Shown here: positions 30,752 to 39,812 of the stretch, one piece after another
Position numbering within the stretch: position 1 is the first letter of the stretch
Layout of the letters: every line of letters starts with the position of its first letter
NCBI RefSeq assembly: GCF_900102035.1
Contig: NZ_LT629689.1
Coordinates: 2,170,001 to 2,234,000, forward strand
Source of the DNA: Pseudomonas extremaustralis
GTDB lineage: Bacteria; Pseudomonadota; Gammaproteobacteria; Pseudomonadales; Pseudomonadaceae
DNA: 64,000 nucleotides
Direction: 5' to 3'
The notes under the pieces: model-generated
Told to the model about the DNA's origin: nothing
Databases searched by the model: none
What the model saw: only the letters and a program-made list of their open reading frames with translations
Position numbers and translations under genes: made by a program

Positions 30752-31391
30752 ACCTGGCGTCGTGCTGATCGTCGACGACACCCCGGACAACCTGGCCATG
30801 CTCTCCGACGCCCTCGACGACGCCGGCTACATGGTGCTAGTGGCCCTCGACGGTCTCAGCGCGCTGAACCGCGTGCAGCGCCGGCGCCCGGACCTGATCC
30901 TGCTGGACGCGATGATGCCCGGCCTGGACGGTTTCGAAACCTGTCGCCGGCTCAAGGCGATGCCGGCCAGCGCGGACATCCCGGTGGTGTTCATGACCGG
31001 GCTGACCGACAGCAAGCATGTGGTGCAGGGCTTTGAGGTGGGCGGCAGCGACTATGTGACCAAGCCGATCCAGACCGATGAAGTGCTGGCGCGGGTCGCG
31101 GCCCATCTGCGCACCTCGCGCATTCTGATGTCGGCGCGGGCGGCCATCCAGCCGAGTGCCTTGACGCTGGAGGATGAATCGGCGCACCGGCTGCTGTCGG
31201 CCCGGTTCCAATTGACCGAACGCGAGGTGGAAGTGTTGCGTTGGGTGGCCTGCGGGAAAACCAATCGGGACATCGGCGACATCCTCGGGTTGAGCCCAAG
31301 GACGGTGAACAAGCACCTGGAGCATGTGTATGTGAAGCTGGGCGTCGAAACCCGCACGGCGGCTACGTCAGTCGCCCTGGCCGCGATCTGA
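30726..31391 (+). CDS. LuxR/NarL-family response regulator
   Basis: This 221-residue DNA-binding protein has an N-terminal receiver with the acidic pocket Asp17-Asp18, phospho-acceptor Asp61 (LILLDAMMPGLDGFE), a Thr at the switch position (VFMTGL) and Lys in YVTKPIQ. The C-terminal LuxR helix-turn-helix is LTEREVEVLRWVACGKTN, then IGDILGLSPRTVNKHLEHVY. It has a perfect AAGGAGG ribosome site inside the end of the sensor gene and overlaps it by 26 bases, so the two are translated together as a pair. It probably activates the divergent urt-fmd-ami genes by binding the ATACG-N8-CGTAT elements; this is inferred from position and site symmetry. Confidence 0.92.
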   Translation: MNALTHSTEPGVVLIVDDTPDNLAMLSDALDDAGYMVLVALDGLSALNRVQRRRPDLILLDAMMPGLDGFETCRRLKAMPASADIPVVFMTGLTDSKHVVQGFEVGGSDYVTKPIQTDEVLARVAAHLRTSRILMSARAAIQPSALTLEDESAHRLLSARFQLTEREVEVLRWVACGKTNRDIGDILGLSPRTVNKHLEHVYVKLGVETRTAATSVALAAI

Positions 31392-31427
31392 TTGACGCTG
31401 CGCAAGCCAGGGAAGGCGCAATAGGGC

Positions 31428-32993
31428 CTAACTGTTGAAACGCGTCACCAAGGTGTTGAGTGCATGGGCGGTCTCTTGCAACTCGTCTCCCACATTCGAG
31501 GAGTGCTGCGCGATATCGGCGTTCTGATCGGAGACCTGGGCGATCCGGGTGATCTGTTGGGAGATCTCTTCCGCCACGCTGGCTTGTTCTTCCGACGCGG
31601 TCGCCATTTGTTGCGCCATTTGATGAATGCGCTCCACCGCGCCATTGATCCCGTCCAAGGCGTCTTGGGTGCTGATCACCTGAGCCACCCCGGACAGCGC
31701 TTCCACGCTGCCCTGTTTGGCGACGTCCACCGCCTGGTTCGCCACTTCCTGCAGCGTCAGGATGATCCGCTGAATGCTCATGGTCGACTCTTGCGTCTTG
31801 GACGCCAGGGCACGCACCTCGTCGGCAACCACGGCAAAACCGCGCCCCTGCTCGCCGGCACGGGCGGCTTCGATGGCGGCGTTCAAGGCCAGCAGGTTGG
31901 TCTGGTCGGCGATGGACCGGATGATGTTCGCCGCCTGTTGGATCGACTGGGTTTCCTCGGCCAACCCCACCACCGAACGACTGATGGCCTCGACGGTATC
32001 AGCGAGTTTTTCGATCACCTGGCGGGTTTTCTGGGCTTCCTGGGAGCCGGTATGGGTCAAGGTGTTGACCTCGTCAGCGGCGGTGGCGGTATCACTGATG
32101 TGCACCGCCACTTCGGAAATGGACGCCGCCATCTGATTCATCGCCGTGGCGGCCATATCGGCTTCGTCGCGCTGCTGGCCGAGCGCCAACTCCGATTGCT
32201 TGGAGAGAGACTGACTCTGGCTGGCCAACGTCGCGGCCTGATGGGCGTAGTCACCCAGGCGGCTCAGGGCGGTCCTGATCTTCGCGTTTTCACTGATCAG
32301 CACCATTTGCAACTGAGCGGCCTGCCCGGTCTCGTCGGAATAGGTGCGGGCGATCAATTCGCTGTCGAAACACCCTTGCGCCACCGCGACGACACGCTTG
32401 AGCGTATTGCGCGACTGGACAACGCCAATCCCTTGCAGCGCAAAGAGCCCGGCCACGGCGACCAGCGCACTTATGCCGGGCCCCGCCCACTGGAACGCGG
32501 CGACGCAGGCGATTGCAATCGCGCCCGGCGCGAACAAAAAGCGTGCCGCCGACATCAGGCGGCGCTTGAACGTCCCGGTGGCGTTTTCTCCGCGCATCCC
32601 CGCGTAAAGCGCCGACGCCCGCTCGACTTGCCGCCGATCTGGCTTGACCCGCACCGACTCGTAGCCGGTGAGCTGTCCCTGCACGAAAATGGGCGTGACA
32701 TAGGCATCGACCCAGTAGAAATCGCCGTTGCTGCATCGATTCTTCACGATGCCCATCCAACTTTTACCGTCCTTGAGATAGGACCACATATGCGCAAATA
32801 CCGCTTCGGGCATATCGGGATGACGGACGATATTATGCGGCTGCCCAATCAACTGTTCACGACTGAAACCGCTGATCGCCACAAACTCATCATTGCAATA
32901 AGTGATATTGCCCTGCCTGTCGGTGGCGGAAATCAAACGCTGACTGTCGGAAAACACCAGTTCCTTTTGCGAGACCGGAAGATTATTTCTCAC
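31428..32993 (-). CDS. aer: Aer-type aerotaxis receptor (PAS-containing methyl-accepting chemotaxis protein)
   Basis: This 521-residue inner-membrane chemoreceptor senses redox state through FAD bound by its N-terminal PAS domain. PAS residues at the positions important in E. coli Aer are present: Asn34 (YCNDEF), Arg57-His58-Pro-Asp60, Trp70, Trp79 and Asn85. A hydrophobic hairpin (about 150-192) anchors it without a periplasmic domain. A HAMP-like linker and a long signalling coiled coil follow, with the conserved hairpin tip [20 protein letters not shown] and DEVRALA. No C-terminal CheR-binding pentapeptide is seen. It is monocistronic, its stop faces the response regulator gene across 36 bases, and it likely uses promoters in the AT-rich gap upstream. 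Confidence 0.9.
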   Translation of the reverse strand: MRNNLPVSQKELVFSDSQRLISATDRQGNITYCNDEFVAISGFSREQLIGQPHNIVRHPDMPEAVFAHMWSYLKDGKSWMGIVKNRCSNGDFYWVDAYVTPIFVQGQLTGYESVRVKPDRRQVERASALYAGMRGENATGTFKRRLMSAARFLFAPGAIAIACVAAFQWAGPGISALVAVAGLFALQGIGVVQSRNTLKRVVAVAQGCFDSELIARTYSDETGQAAQLQMVLISENAKIRTALSRLGDYAHQAATLASQSQSLSKQSELALGQQRDEADMAATAMNQMAASISEVAVHISDTATAADEVNTLTHTGSQEAQKTRQVIEKLADTVEAISRSVVGLAEETQSIQQAANIIRSIADQTNLLALNAAIEAARAGEQGRGFAVVADEVRALASKTQESTMSIQRIILTLQEVANQAVDVAKQGSVEALSGVAQVISTQDALDGINGAVERIHQMAQQMATASEEQASVAEEISQQITRIAQVSDQNADIAQHSSNVGDELQETAHALNTLVTRFNS

Positions 32994-33353
32994 TGCAAGA
33001 CCTCACGCACCAGACAATAACAATTGCCCTTGCTCGACTGTATAAAACTTTAATTATAGGAAAATCAAACAATCGTTCGGCACGTGACACACTGCATTTC
33101 GGATGTTTAACCTGAAGAAATGTTTGCACACACAAAAAACGCCGTCAACACTAAAAGCAGTGAACGGATACTTCCTTAGTCTTAAATTAGTTAGTCGAAG
33201 GCGAATAACCACACTAATTTTATTGATAAATAATTTCATCAGAACTTTGGGAATTACTTACATTCCCCGCACTGTTTTTTCACACTTTTTTCACGCCACA
33301 TATTATTCAGGCGTTATAACTTCGGCGCCCCCTCCTTTTTTGCCATACGCGAC
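32994..33353. other. AT-rich intergenic region
   Basis: These 360 bases are clearly richer in A/T than the surroundings (for example 33040-33070 and 33180-33250). They hold the aer promoter region and the downstream end of the HD-GYP gene. Short open frames on both strands (33103-33405 plus; 33054-33239 minus) lack ribosome sites and protein-like composition, and I do not accept them. No clear hairpin terminator or RNA gene was seen. Confidence 0.6.
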
Positions 33354-34457
33354 TCAGGCCGCCGGGTCTGCGCGAAGATTATCGCGAGCCCGCGCGGCAC
33401 GATGAGCGGCATCTTCTTCGATAAGTCGCTCTATCGCGGCAAAACAACGGCTCATGATGGTGACCAGCGTCGGATCGAAATGCCGGCCCGACTGCTCCAG
33501 GATATAAGCCTGCGCACGCTCGGGGCTCCAGGCACTTTTGTAAGGGCGATCCATGCGCAATGCATCATAGACATCGCACAACGCGACGATCCGCGCAGAG
33601 AGTGGAATCGCCTCGCCCGACAAGCCTCTGGGATAGCCGCCGCCCTCCCACTTTTCATGATGGTTATAAGCAATTTCCGCCGCCATATCGGTGAGGTCGG
33701 TGGAGTGTTCGTCCTTCAGGATGGCGTGCCCTATGCTCGGGTGCTCCATCATTTGTTGGCGCTCCTCGGGCGTTAATGTGCCTTCTTTGAGCAGAATGCG
33801 ATCAGGAATGCCGATTTTTCCCAAGTCATGCATGGGGGCCGCCATGAGAATCAGGTCACACCATTGCTGGGGCATACCGATCGCCTCCGCCATCAGGCAG
33901 GCGGTCTTGCCGATACGCAGCACATGGTCGCCGGTTTCGTCATCGCGATAGCAGGCGGCGCGACTCAGGGCCCTGATCATGGCGCAAAAACTGTCTTGCA
34001 ACTGAAGGGTGCGCTCAAGCACCCGTTGTTCAAGCTCTTTGTTCAGGTCCTGCAGTTGCCCGGTCGCATGGGACAGGCGCAGGGCATTGCGCATCCTGAG
34101 GATCAGCTCGGGCAAATCCAGGGGTTTGGTCAGGTAGTCATTGGCGCCCAGTTCCAGGCCCAGGCGACGACTCTGCGGCTCGCTCAATGCCGTCAGGATG
34201 ATCACCGGCGAGCGCGAGCGATCGCGTCCGCTGAGCTGGCGCAAAATCTCAAAACCATCGGGTGCAGGCATATCCAGATCCAACAGCAGCAAATCCCATG
34301 GCTGTTCTTTCAGCCAGGCCAGGCCGGTGGCTGAGTCGGCAAAACTCTTGACCTCGCGCAACCCGAAGGCTTTCAGGCTTGACTCGAGCAAGCGCAGATT
34401 GGCGGCGACATCGTCGATGATCACAATCCTGACATCAGCGGGAATATCTCTAAACAT
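33354..34457 (-). CDS. Response regulator with HD-GYP phosphodiesterase output
   Basis: This 367-residue cytoplasmic protein has a receiver domain with Asp60 (LLLLDLDMPAPDGFE) and Lys in YLTKPLD, then a short coiled coil (about 135-155), then an HD-GYP domain with His210-Asp211 (MHDLGKIGIPD) and HHEKWEGGGYP (266-276), where GGGYP stands for the GYP motif. Such RpfG-like proteins hydrolyse cyclic di-GMP when phosphorylated and so favour motility over biofilm. The ATG overlaps the stop of the sensor kinase gene by eight bases, so the pair is coupled. All catalytic metal ligands I could check are present, so it should be active. Confidence 0.92.
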   Translation of the reverse strand: MFRDIPADVRIVIIDDVAANLRLLESSLKAFGLREVKSFADSATGLAWLKEQPWDLLLLDLDMPAPDGFEILRQLSGRDRSRSPVIILTALSEPQSRRLGLELGANDYLTKPLDLPELILRMRNALRLSHATGQLQDLNKELEQRVLERTLQLQDSFCAMIRALSRAACYRDDETGDHVLRIGKTACLMAEAIGMPQQWCDLILMAAPMHDLGKIGIPDRILLKEGTLTPEERQQMMEHPSIGHAILKDEHSTDLTDMAAEIAYNHHEKWEGGGYPRGLSGEAIPLSARIVALCDVYDALRMDRPYKSAWSPERAQAYILEQSGRHFDPTLVTIMSRCFAAIERLIEEDAAHRAARARDNLRADPAA

Positions 34458-37311
34458 TCGGCTTCTCCACTTGCAACATCGCGTGAATCAGTTCGCGCAG
34501 CTCATTGGGCTCCAACGGTTGCTTGAGCACCGCTTGAAACTCGCACCCCAGCGTCGCGATCATCCTGGGGGACGTGCACAGCAGAATCAGCGGGATCTGA
34601 TCGCCTCCCGCCACGCGCCGTAGCGCGTATAACGCATCGACCAAGTCATCGCCCAGGGCATCGCAATCAATCAACATGATGTCCGGGGCGGTGTCGCTCT
34701 GTAGCTGCGCCAGGCAGTGCGAAAGCAGCCCGTGACTCAGTTGCACCAGGCCCGCCAAGCTGTGTTCGAGGCAGCGCAGGGTGGCTTCGTCATTGCCCAC
34801 GAAGCACAGGGATAACAAGCGCTTGCGAACGGCTGGCGCGGAATTGCCTTCGGGGAGATCGACCCAGAAGCGGCTGCCGACCCCCGACTCACTGACCAGG
34901 CCCATGCTGCCGTTCATCAACGTCGCAAGCTCGCGGCACAAGGCAAGACCGATACCGGTGCCCTGGATGGCGGTGTTCTCCTGGCCCAGCCGCTGGAACG
35001 GCTCGAACAAGGCGCCCTGCAACTCGGCGGATATACCCGCCCCGCCGTCCTCGACAAACAGTTCGACGCGCCCCTCGCCCCCCAGTACCGCGCCCATGAG
35101 CAGCCTGCCGTGGGGACGGTTGTACTTGATGGCGTTGGACAGCAGATTCAACAGAATCTGGCGCAGGCGTCGAGCGTCGGCCAGCACGCTCAGGGCCGGC
35201 GAAGTGATCTGCAATTGAAGATCCAGGCCCGCCGCTTCGGCTTGGGAACGGACCATTTCGGCACATTCGCGCATCAGCCCGTTGACCTCCAGGACACGCA
35301 TCTGCAAGCGCGGGGTCTCGGCCTGCAAACTCGACCAGTCCAGCAAGTCATCGACCAAATGGGCCAGGTGCTGGCTGGCCGCGAGGATTTCATCCAGGGA
35401 CTTGGCGTCCTCCTGATCATCGGTCGTTTGCAAACGCAGCAGTTGGGCAAACCCGTGAATGGAGTTCAGCGGTGTGCGCAATTCGTGGCTCATGCTGGAG
35501 ATGAAGCGCGACTTGGCCTTGCTGACGCCTTGCGCCTCCAGGGTGCGCCGGCGTAAATCCTCTTCGACCTGTTTGAGCGTGTCGATATCGACAAAGGTAC
35601 CGGCAGCCAGGCTCACCTTTTGGTCGGGGGCATCGATCAAGCGCCCTCGACACAGAAACCAGATAGAGGAGCCGTCGGGCCGCAATAACCGTAGCTCCAA
35701 ATCGATAACCGACGCGCTGCCGGATCGCAGCGCCTCCAGGGCCAGGTCCAGTGCCGAAACATCCTCCCTGTCGACATGCTCATAAAAGCGTGGACGCTCC
35801 AGCAGGGTGGCCGGTACGCCAAAACGCTTGCAGAACTCTTCGCTCAACGACAGGCAGTCCGTATCGAGGCGGTACTCCCAAAGCCCGGCCGTCACACTTT
35901 CAACCACCAGGTTCAAACGGCTCTGAGCGTTGTTGCGGCGTATCTCACTGAACGACAGTTGAGCGCCCATGGCGAGCACACTGCCCGCCATTTCATCCAG
36001 CTCGTGGATAGTGGATCGGGCGCGCACGGGGAACCACTGGCCATTACCGATCTCCCCCAGCATCGCACCGATATCGCGGATGGGCCGCCGCAGGCTATGG
36101 CTCAATTTGCGTGCCCGCACCCACATGTAGGTGAAAAAGGCCAGGTAAAACATCACCAGGCCGGCAATCATCAGATAGCCGATATTGCGGTAATGGCTGG
36201 CCAAACTGTTCGTGGCCGCCATGACGTCTTCCTCATCAGCGACAGCCAACAGTCGCCAGCCCGCAGGTTGCACCTCGGCCCAGGAAATCAGATGGGTTCG
36301 CCCCCTGAGGACGATTTCGCTGCTGCCGCGAGGGTGCTGTGCGAGCGCCGCGGCCAACTCGCGGGTGTCACGTGCCTTCTTGAGGTCCAGCCCTTCGGCC
36401 TTGACCTCGCCGCCGCTCGACAGGTTCGAGGTGGCGGGAAGGCTCAACGCGTGCACGTCGAAATCGTGTTCGGCTTCGGGCGATAACACCATGATTTTCA
36501 TATCATCACTGACCAGAATCAGATAACCGCCCCAAGGCACCTTGAGCGTGGAGATATCTTTCAGCAGGTCACCGACGGTGATATCCACCCCCACCACACC
36601 TTCGAGAAAGTCCTGGCGATAAACGGGTGCGATAGCCGACATCATCCAGCCATGCCCCGCCGGATCAAGATAAACATCGGTCCAGCGCACCCCGCGCGTG
36701 GGGTTATGCTCGGCATCGGCCAGGTAATAAAAGTTATAACTGGGTATCGCTATATTCGACGGATACTGCGCGTTGGTCTGAATCCACGGGTAAATCCGGT
36801 TGTAGCTGTCCCAACTGTTGAAATAAACACTGGCGATCATCGGCTCACGCTCTTTGAGCCCACGCATCAAGGGATCGAGGGTTGATAACTTCCCGACTTT
36901 AACCAGGTCGCGTTTATCGGCGGGGGTGATCGAAGAATAAAAAGAGGCCGCCCCGCCGGTGTCTTTTTCACTAAAAAGCGCGCCTTCGGGGGTAGAACGC
37001 AATGTTTCGTCGGAGGAAGCCGCCGCGCCGAGAAGTGCATGGGCGGTCATGTCAGCGAACAGTTGGGTGACACCGGCAATATGGGTTAACTGATCCCGAA
37101 TGATCCGGCTGTTCTGCTCGGCGGTTGCTGCCAGGCTGTCAACGGCACTGCGTTCCAGATAATCGACTTGGGATTCGCGAATGGCTTGATTGGTCAGTAA
37201 GTAGCAAGCTATCAGTATTGTCTCTACCAGCACCAACGGGATTAATGCACTTTGCATAAACCCACGCCAGATCCACTGACGCAGTCCTATTTGAGAAGGG
37301 CTTTCATTCAA
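34450..37311 (-). CDS. dCACHE-HAMP-PAS sensor histidine kinase with C-terminal receiver-like domain
   Basis: This 953-residue inner-membrane sensor has an N-terminal helix (about 20-40), a large periplasmic region (about 41-375) with dCACHE features (WMMSAIAPVYR, GVVGVDITVGDLL), a second helix (about 377-398), HAMP, PAS (about 465-575), HisKA with SHELRTPLNSIHGF (His about 607) and a complete HATPase (NLLSNAIKYN, EDGGAGIS, GTGIGLAL). The C-terminal 130 residues look like a receiver (PDIMLIDCDAL, Asp about 877) but have lost several acidic-pocket and switch residues, so this domain may be degenerate. It is coupled by overlap to the HD-GYP regulator, its likely partner. The ligand is unknown; dCACHE domains often bind amino acids or other small metabolites. 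Confidence 0.9.
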   Translation of the reverse strand: MNESPSQIGLRQWIWRGFMQSALIPLVLVETILIACYLLTNQAIRESQVDYLERSAVDSLAATAEQNSRIIRDQLTHIAGVTQLFADMTAHALLGAAASSDETLRSTPEGALFSEKDTGGAASFYSSITPADKRDLVKVGKLSTLDPLMRGLKEREPMIASVYFNSWDSYNRIYPWIQTNAQYPSNIAIPSYNFYYLADAEHNPTRGVRWTDVYLDPAGHGWMMSAIAPVYRQDFLEGVVGVDITVGDLLKDISTLKVPWGGYLILVSDDMKIMVLSPEAEHDFDVHALSLPATSNLSSGGEVKAEGLDLKKARDTRELAAALAQHPRGSSEIVLRGRTHLISWAEVQPAGWRLLAVADEEDVMAATNSLASHYRNIGYLMIAGLVMFYLAFFTYMWVRARKLSHSLRRPIRDIGAMLGEIGNGQWFPVRARSTIHELDEMAGSVLAMGAQLSFSEIRRNNAQSRLNLVVESVTAGLWEYRLDTDCLSLSEEFCKRFGVPATLLERPRFYEHVDREDVSALDLALEALRSGSASVIDLELRLLRPDGSSIWFLCRGRLIDAPDQKVSLAAGTFVDIDTLKQVEEDLRRRTLEAQGVSKAKSRFISSMSHELRTPLNSIHGFAQLLRLQTTDDQEDAKSLDEILAASQHLAHLVDDLLDWSSLQAETPRLQMRVLEVNGLMRECAEMVRSQAEAAGLDLQLQITSPALSVLADARRLRQILLNLLSNAIKYNRPHGRLLMGAVLGGEGRVELFVEDGGAGISAELQGALFEPFQRLGQENTAIQGTGIGLALCRELATLMNGSMGLVSESGVGSRFWVDLPEGNSAPAVRKRLLSLCFVGNDEATLRCLEHSLAGLVQLSHGLLSHCLAQLQSDTAPDIMLIDCDALGDDLVDALYALRRVAGGDQIPLILLCTSPRMIATLGCEFQAVLKQPLEPNELRELIHAMLQVEKPNV

Positions 37312-37617
37312 GTTAATGCTCCCGCGAATGGCACCCGCTGTTTTTTGAATAATGGCAAAGTGACTGCAAAAAACGATAGCTTATCCAACAAGCGCTTTCC
37401 ATACGTTTTATGCAGCCCACATCAACGAAAGTATTCAAAGAATCGCAGACCCTTGTTTTAGGGCGCTCGGTGCCGAAAACACTGTTGCATTCGACTAAAG
37501 TCCAGAAGAAATAACTTGCTAATTCGCGGTCGCTATCCAGCAAATAAAGTTGCAATAACAAGCACATTGAAAACAGTAAGTTAGTTGGCCTGTGCCATTG
37601 AAGAGTGCCACTCCGCC
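37312..37617. other. Intergenic region upstream of the dCACHE kinase
   Basis: These 306 bases hold the likely promoter of the kinase/HD-GYP pair. The composition is AT-richer than coding DNA. An 84-residue minus-strand open frame (37313-37567) is cysteine-rich, has no ribosome site, and I regard it as chance. I see no convincing operator or RNA structure. Confidence 0.5.
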
Positions 37618-37663
37618 AAAATTCCCTCGTCGCCTCAGGAGGACTGGTCCAGGGCGACGAAGG
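37618..37663 (-). terminator. Candidate intrinsic terminator after the oxidoreductase gene
   Basis: On the minus strand, an 11-base stem (CCTTCGTCGCC with GGCGACGAGGG, one wobble pair) and an 18-base loop are followed by AATTTT. It begins 25 bases after the stop of the oxidoreductase gene. The T-run is short, so efficiency is uncertain. Confidence 0.5.
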
Positions 37664-37687
37664 AGAAGCTGATGCTGATCGCGGGGA

Positions 37688-38647
37688 TCAAGGCAGGAAG
37701 ATGATCTTGTCCGCAGTGCCTTGATTCACCTCTTCATAACACTGCAAGCCCTCGGCCAGCGCCACTTCGCGCAGGCCGGTGGGCAGCGGCAGCGAGCCCT
37801 CATCGAAGAAGCGTCCGAACTGTTCCAGCATCACCGCGCATTGCTCGCAGTTGTAGAGCAACGAGTTGATCCCCACCACCGAACCGCCCTTGCGGTACAG
37901 GGCCAGGGCCGGCAGTTGGACGTGGCCGTCCGCCGGGGCGGCGATGATTGCGATGCGACCGAACGGCGCCAGGCCTGCCACCGCCGCCGGCAGCCAGAAG
38001 CCGGTGGTGTCGAAGATCACGTCGGCGCCGCCCTTGAACACGGCATTGACCTGCGCCCCCAGCTCTTGCGGCGTGCCCAGGGCTATCGCGTCGATACCCT
38101 GAGCCCGCAACACTTCAACCTGATCAGCCCTGCGCACCGCCGCCAACACCTGGGCGCCGCGGATTTTCGCCAAGGCCAAGGCCGCGCTGCCGACCGCACC
38201 ATTGGCGCCAATCACCAGCAACCGCGTGCCTTGCCCCACACCGCTGCGCTCCAGCGCGTCCCAGGCGGTGGTGTACGGCACGCCGAGGCTGGCGGCCTGG
38301 GCGAAACTCAGCAGAGCCGGTTTAGGCGCTACGCCCTTGGCCGACACGCTGAGGTACTGGGCGTGGGAACCGTCGGCGAAAAAGCCCAGGTCGCGACCGG
38401 TGCCCCAGACGGCCTGGCCCACCAACGCCTGCGGGCCCTCCACGACGACGCCGGCGAAGTCGCGGCCGGGAATGCGCGGCAAGGTGGTGTAGGGAAAACG
38501 GCCGAGGACGTTCTTCACGTCGCTGGGGTTCAAACCCGCTGCCTTGATCTGTACCAGCACCTCACCGGCGGCCGGCACCGGGGTGGCGACGTCGACGAAG
38601 CTCAGGGCGGCGAGATCGCCGGTGGCGGAAAATTGCAGTGCTTTCAT
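37688..38647 (-). CDS. Zinc-independent medium-chain dehydrogenase/quinone oxidoreductase family
   Basis: This 319-residue cytoplasmic oxidoreductase belongs to the MDR superfamily. The N-terminal GroES-like fold has NPSDVKNVLGRFPYTTLPRIPGRDFAG. The Rossmann NADPH site is VIGANGAVGSAAL, a G-x-x-G-x-x-G pattern of the quinone-reductase type. The structural and catalytic Cys of zinc alcohol dehydrogenases are absent. A TTG six bases earlier would add two residues; I chose the ATG. It follows the XapX gene by 30 bases on the same strand, downstream of an AraC regulator. It may reduce quinones or enones; the substrate is unknown. Confidence 0.88.
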   Translation of the reverse strand: MKALQFSATGDLAALSFVDVATPVPAAGEVLVQIKAAGLNPSDVKNVLGRFPYTTLPRIPGRDFAGVVVEGPQALVGQAVWGTGRDLGFFADGSHAQYLSVSAKGVAPKPALLSFAQAASLGVPYTTAWDALERSGVGQGTRLLVIGANGAVGSAALALAKIRGAQVLAAVRRADQVEVLRAQGIDAIALGTPQELGAQVNAVFKGGADVIFDTTGFWLPAAVAGLAPFGRIAIIAAPADGHVQLPALALYRKGGSVVGINSLLYNCEQCAVMLEQFGRFFDEGSLPLPTGLREVALAEGLQCYEEVNQGTADKIIFLP

Positions 38648-38677
38648 AGCCAATATCCATCGGAGGGAAATAAGGGA

Positions 38678-38851
38678 TCAGGACAACCAACCACTGACCA
38701 GCTGCCGCCCCATGGGCCAGAGCTTTTCGCCGAGCAGCATGCCCATCAGGCCGACCAGGGCGATGGCCGGCGGGGCGGGCGAGCGGAAGTCCAAGGCGCC
38801 GTAGATCACGCCGACAAACAGACCGATAGCCAGGGAAATCAGATAATTCAT
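38678..38851 (-). CDS. XapX domain (DUF1427) small membrane protein
   Basis: This 57-residue protein consists of two hydrophobic helices: MNYLISLAIGLFVGVIYGAL, then RSPAPPAIALVGLMGMLLGE. The R-SPAPPA turn and GLMGMLLGE are typical of the XapX family, small membrane proteins of unknown function often next to oxidoreductase or AraC genes. A GTG 12 bases upstream is an alternative start. It lies between the AraC regulator (gap 90) and the oxidoreductase (gap 30) and is probably co-transcribed with the latter. Confidence 0.85.
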   Translation of the reverse strand: MNYLISLAIGLFVGVIYGALDFRSPAPPAIALVGLMGMLLGEKLWPMGRQLVSGWLS

Positions 38852-38941
38852 GGGAGTGGGCACCTGATGGGTCGATGGGCCAAGTGTAGAGAGCCCCTTC
38901 CCACGGCATCGGCCAAGTGCTTCAGGATTTCGGCCAACCCC

Positions 38942-39718
38942 TCAACCGCTGTATTGCGAGGGCGCCACGCCCAGCTCACGGCGGAACATATCGCTGAAGC
39001 TGCTGGGCGAATACCCGAGGGCGCGGGCAATACCGCTGACGGACTGGCCCTGGATCAACGCCGCCACCGCCGTGGCCAATTGCACCTGCCGGCGCCATTC
39101 GGCGAAACCCATGCCCAGGTTGTTCTGGAACAGCCGCGCCAGGGTGCGCACGCTGGCCCCCGCAGCTTCGGCATGTTGCTCGAAAGGAATCGCCAGGGAC
39201 GGCGCGGCCATGACCGCCTGGCACGCGCTGGTCAGTCGGCGGTCGGCGTCCACCGGCATGGCGATGCGGATCTGCGAGCGGCGCGCCCGTTGCAACTCCA
39301 GCAACGCCAGGCCGACCACCGCGTCGTAATACCCCGCGTCAGCGCCGTCGCCCTGCTCCACCAGCGTGACGATCAGCTCGCGCAGCAACCCACCGACGTC
39401 GATCACTTGCACCTGGCTGTCCAAGGTCGCGGCCAAGGCCGGGCGCAGGTAGATGTTGCGCATCTGCAAATCCGACACCACACGAATCCCATGTTCCACC
39501 CCCGGCGGCAGCCACACGGCCCGTTGGGGTGGCACCACCAGGGCTTCCCGGGGCGTTTCGACCCACATGACCCCGCTCATGGCGTAGAGCAATTGGCCCC
39601 AGTCGTGGCTGTGGGGTTCGACATACCAACCGCGCGGGTACGTGCGCGCCAAGGGTTGCACGGGGACGGCGTGATCACTGAGGTCGGGGGGCGCAGCCAG
39701 GGCCATGGGGGTGTACAT
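38942..39718 (-). CDS. AraC-family transcriptional regulator with cupin sensor domain
   Basis: This 258-residue DNA-binding protein has an N-terminal cupin (about 20-110; YVEPHSHDWGQLLYAMSGVM and VWLPPGVEHGIRVV) and a C-terminal AraC double helix-turn-helix (about 165-258; ASVRTLARLFQNNLGMGFAE and VSGIARALGYSPSSFSDMFR). The histidines in HSHDW and EHG could bind metal or ligand. It is probably a regulator of the XapX-oxidoreductase pair downstream on the same strand, or of other genes; the inducer is unknown. Confidence 0.92.
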   Translation of the reverse strand: MYTPMALAAPPDLSDHAVPVQPLARTYPRGWYVEPHSHDWGQLLYAMSGVMWVETPREALVVPPQRAVWLPPGVEHGIRVVSDLQMRNIYLRPALAATLDSQVQVIDVGGLLRELIVTLVEQGDGADAGYYDAVVGLALLELQRARRSQIRIAMPVDADRRLTSACQAVMAAPSLAIPFEQHAEAAGASVRTLARLFQNNLGMGFAEWRRQVQLATAVAALIQGQSVSGIARALGYSPSSFSDMFRRELGVAPSQYSG

Positions 39719-39812
39719 CAGTCAAGGACGGGTCGCCATGGTAATCAGCGCGGCGCGACAATCCGAGTGATTTTTCAGCAGCCGCAGCGATCACTGGCCG
39801 AGGTTCAAACCG

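Noticed and set aside
33103..33405. 100-residue plus-strand open frame in the AT-rich gap
   Set aside because: No ribosome site, no protein-like motif, and its end overlaps the HD-GYP gene on the other strand.
37313..37567. 84-residue minus-strand open frame upstream of the dCACHE kinase
   Set aside because: It has cysteine/tyrosine-rich chance composition and no ribosome site, and it occupies the promoter region.
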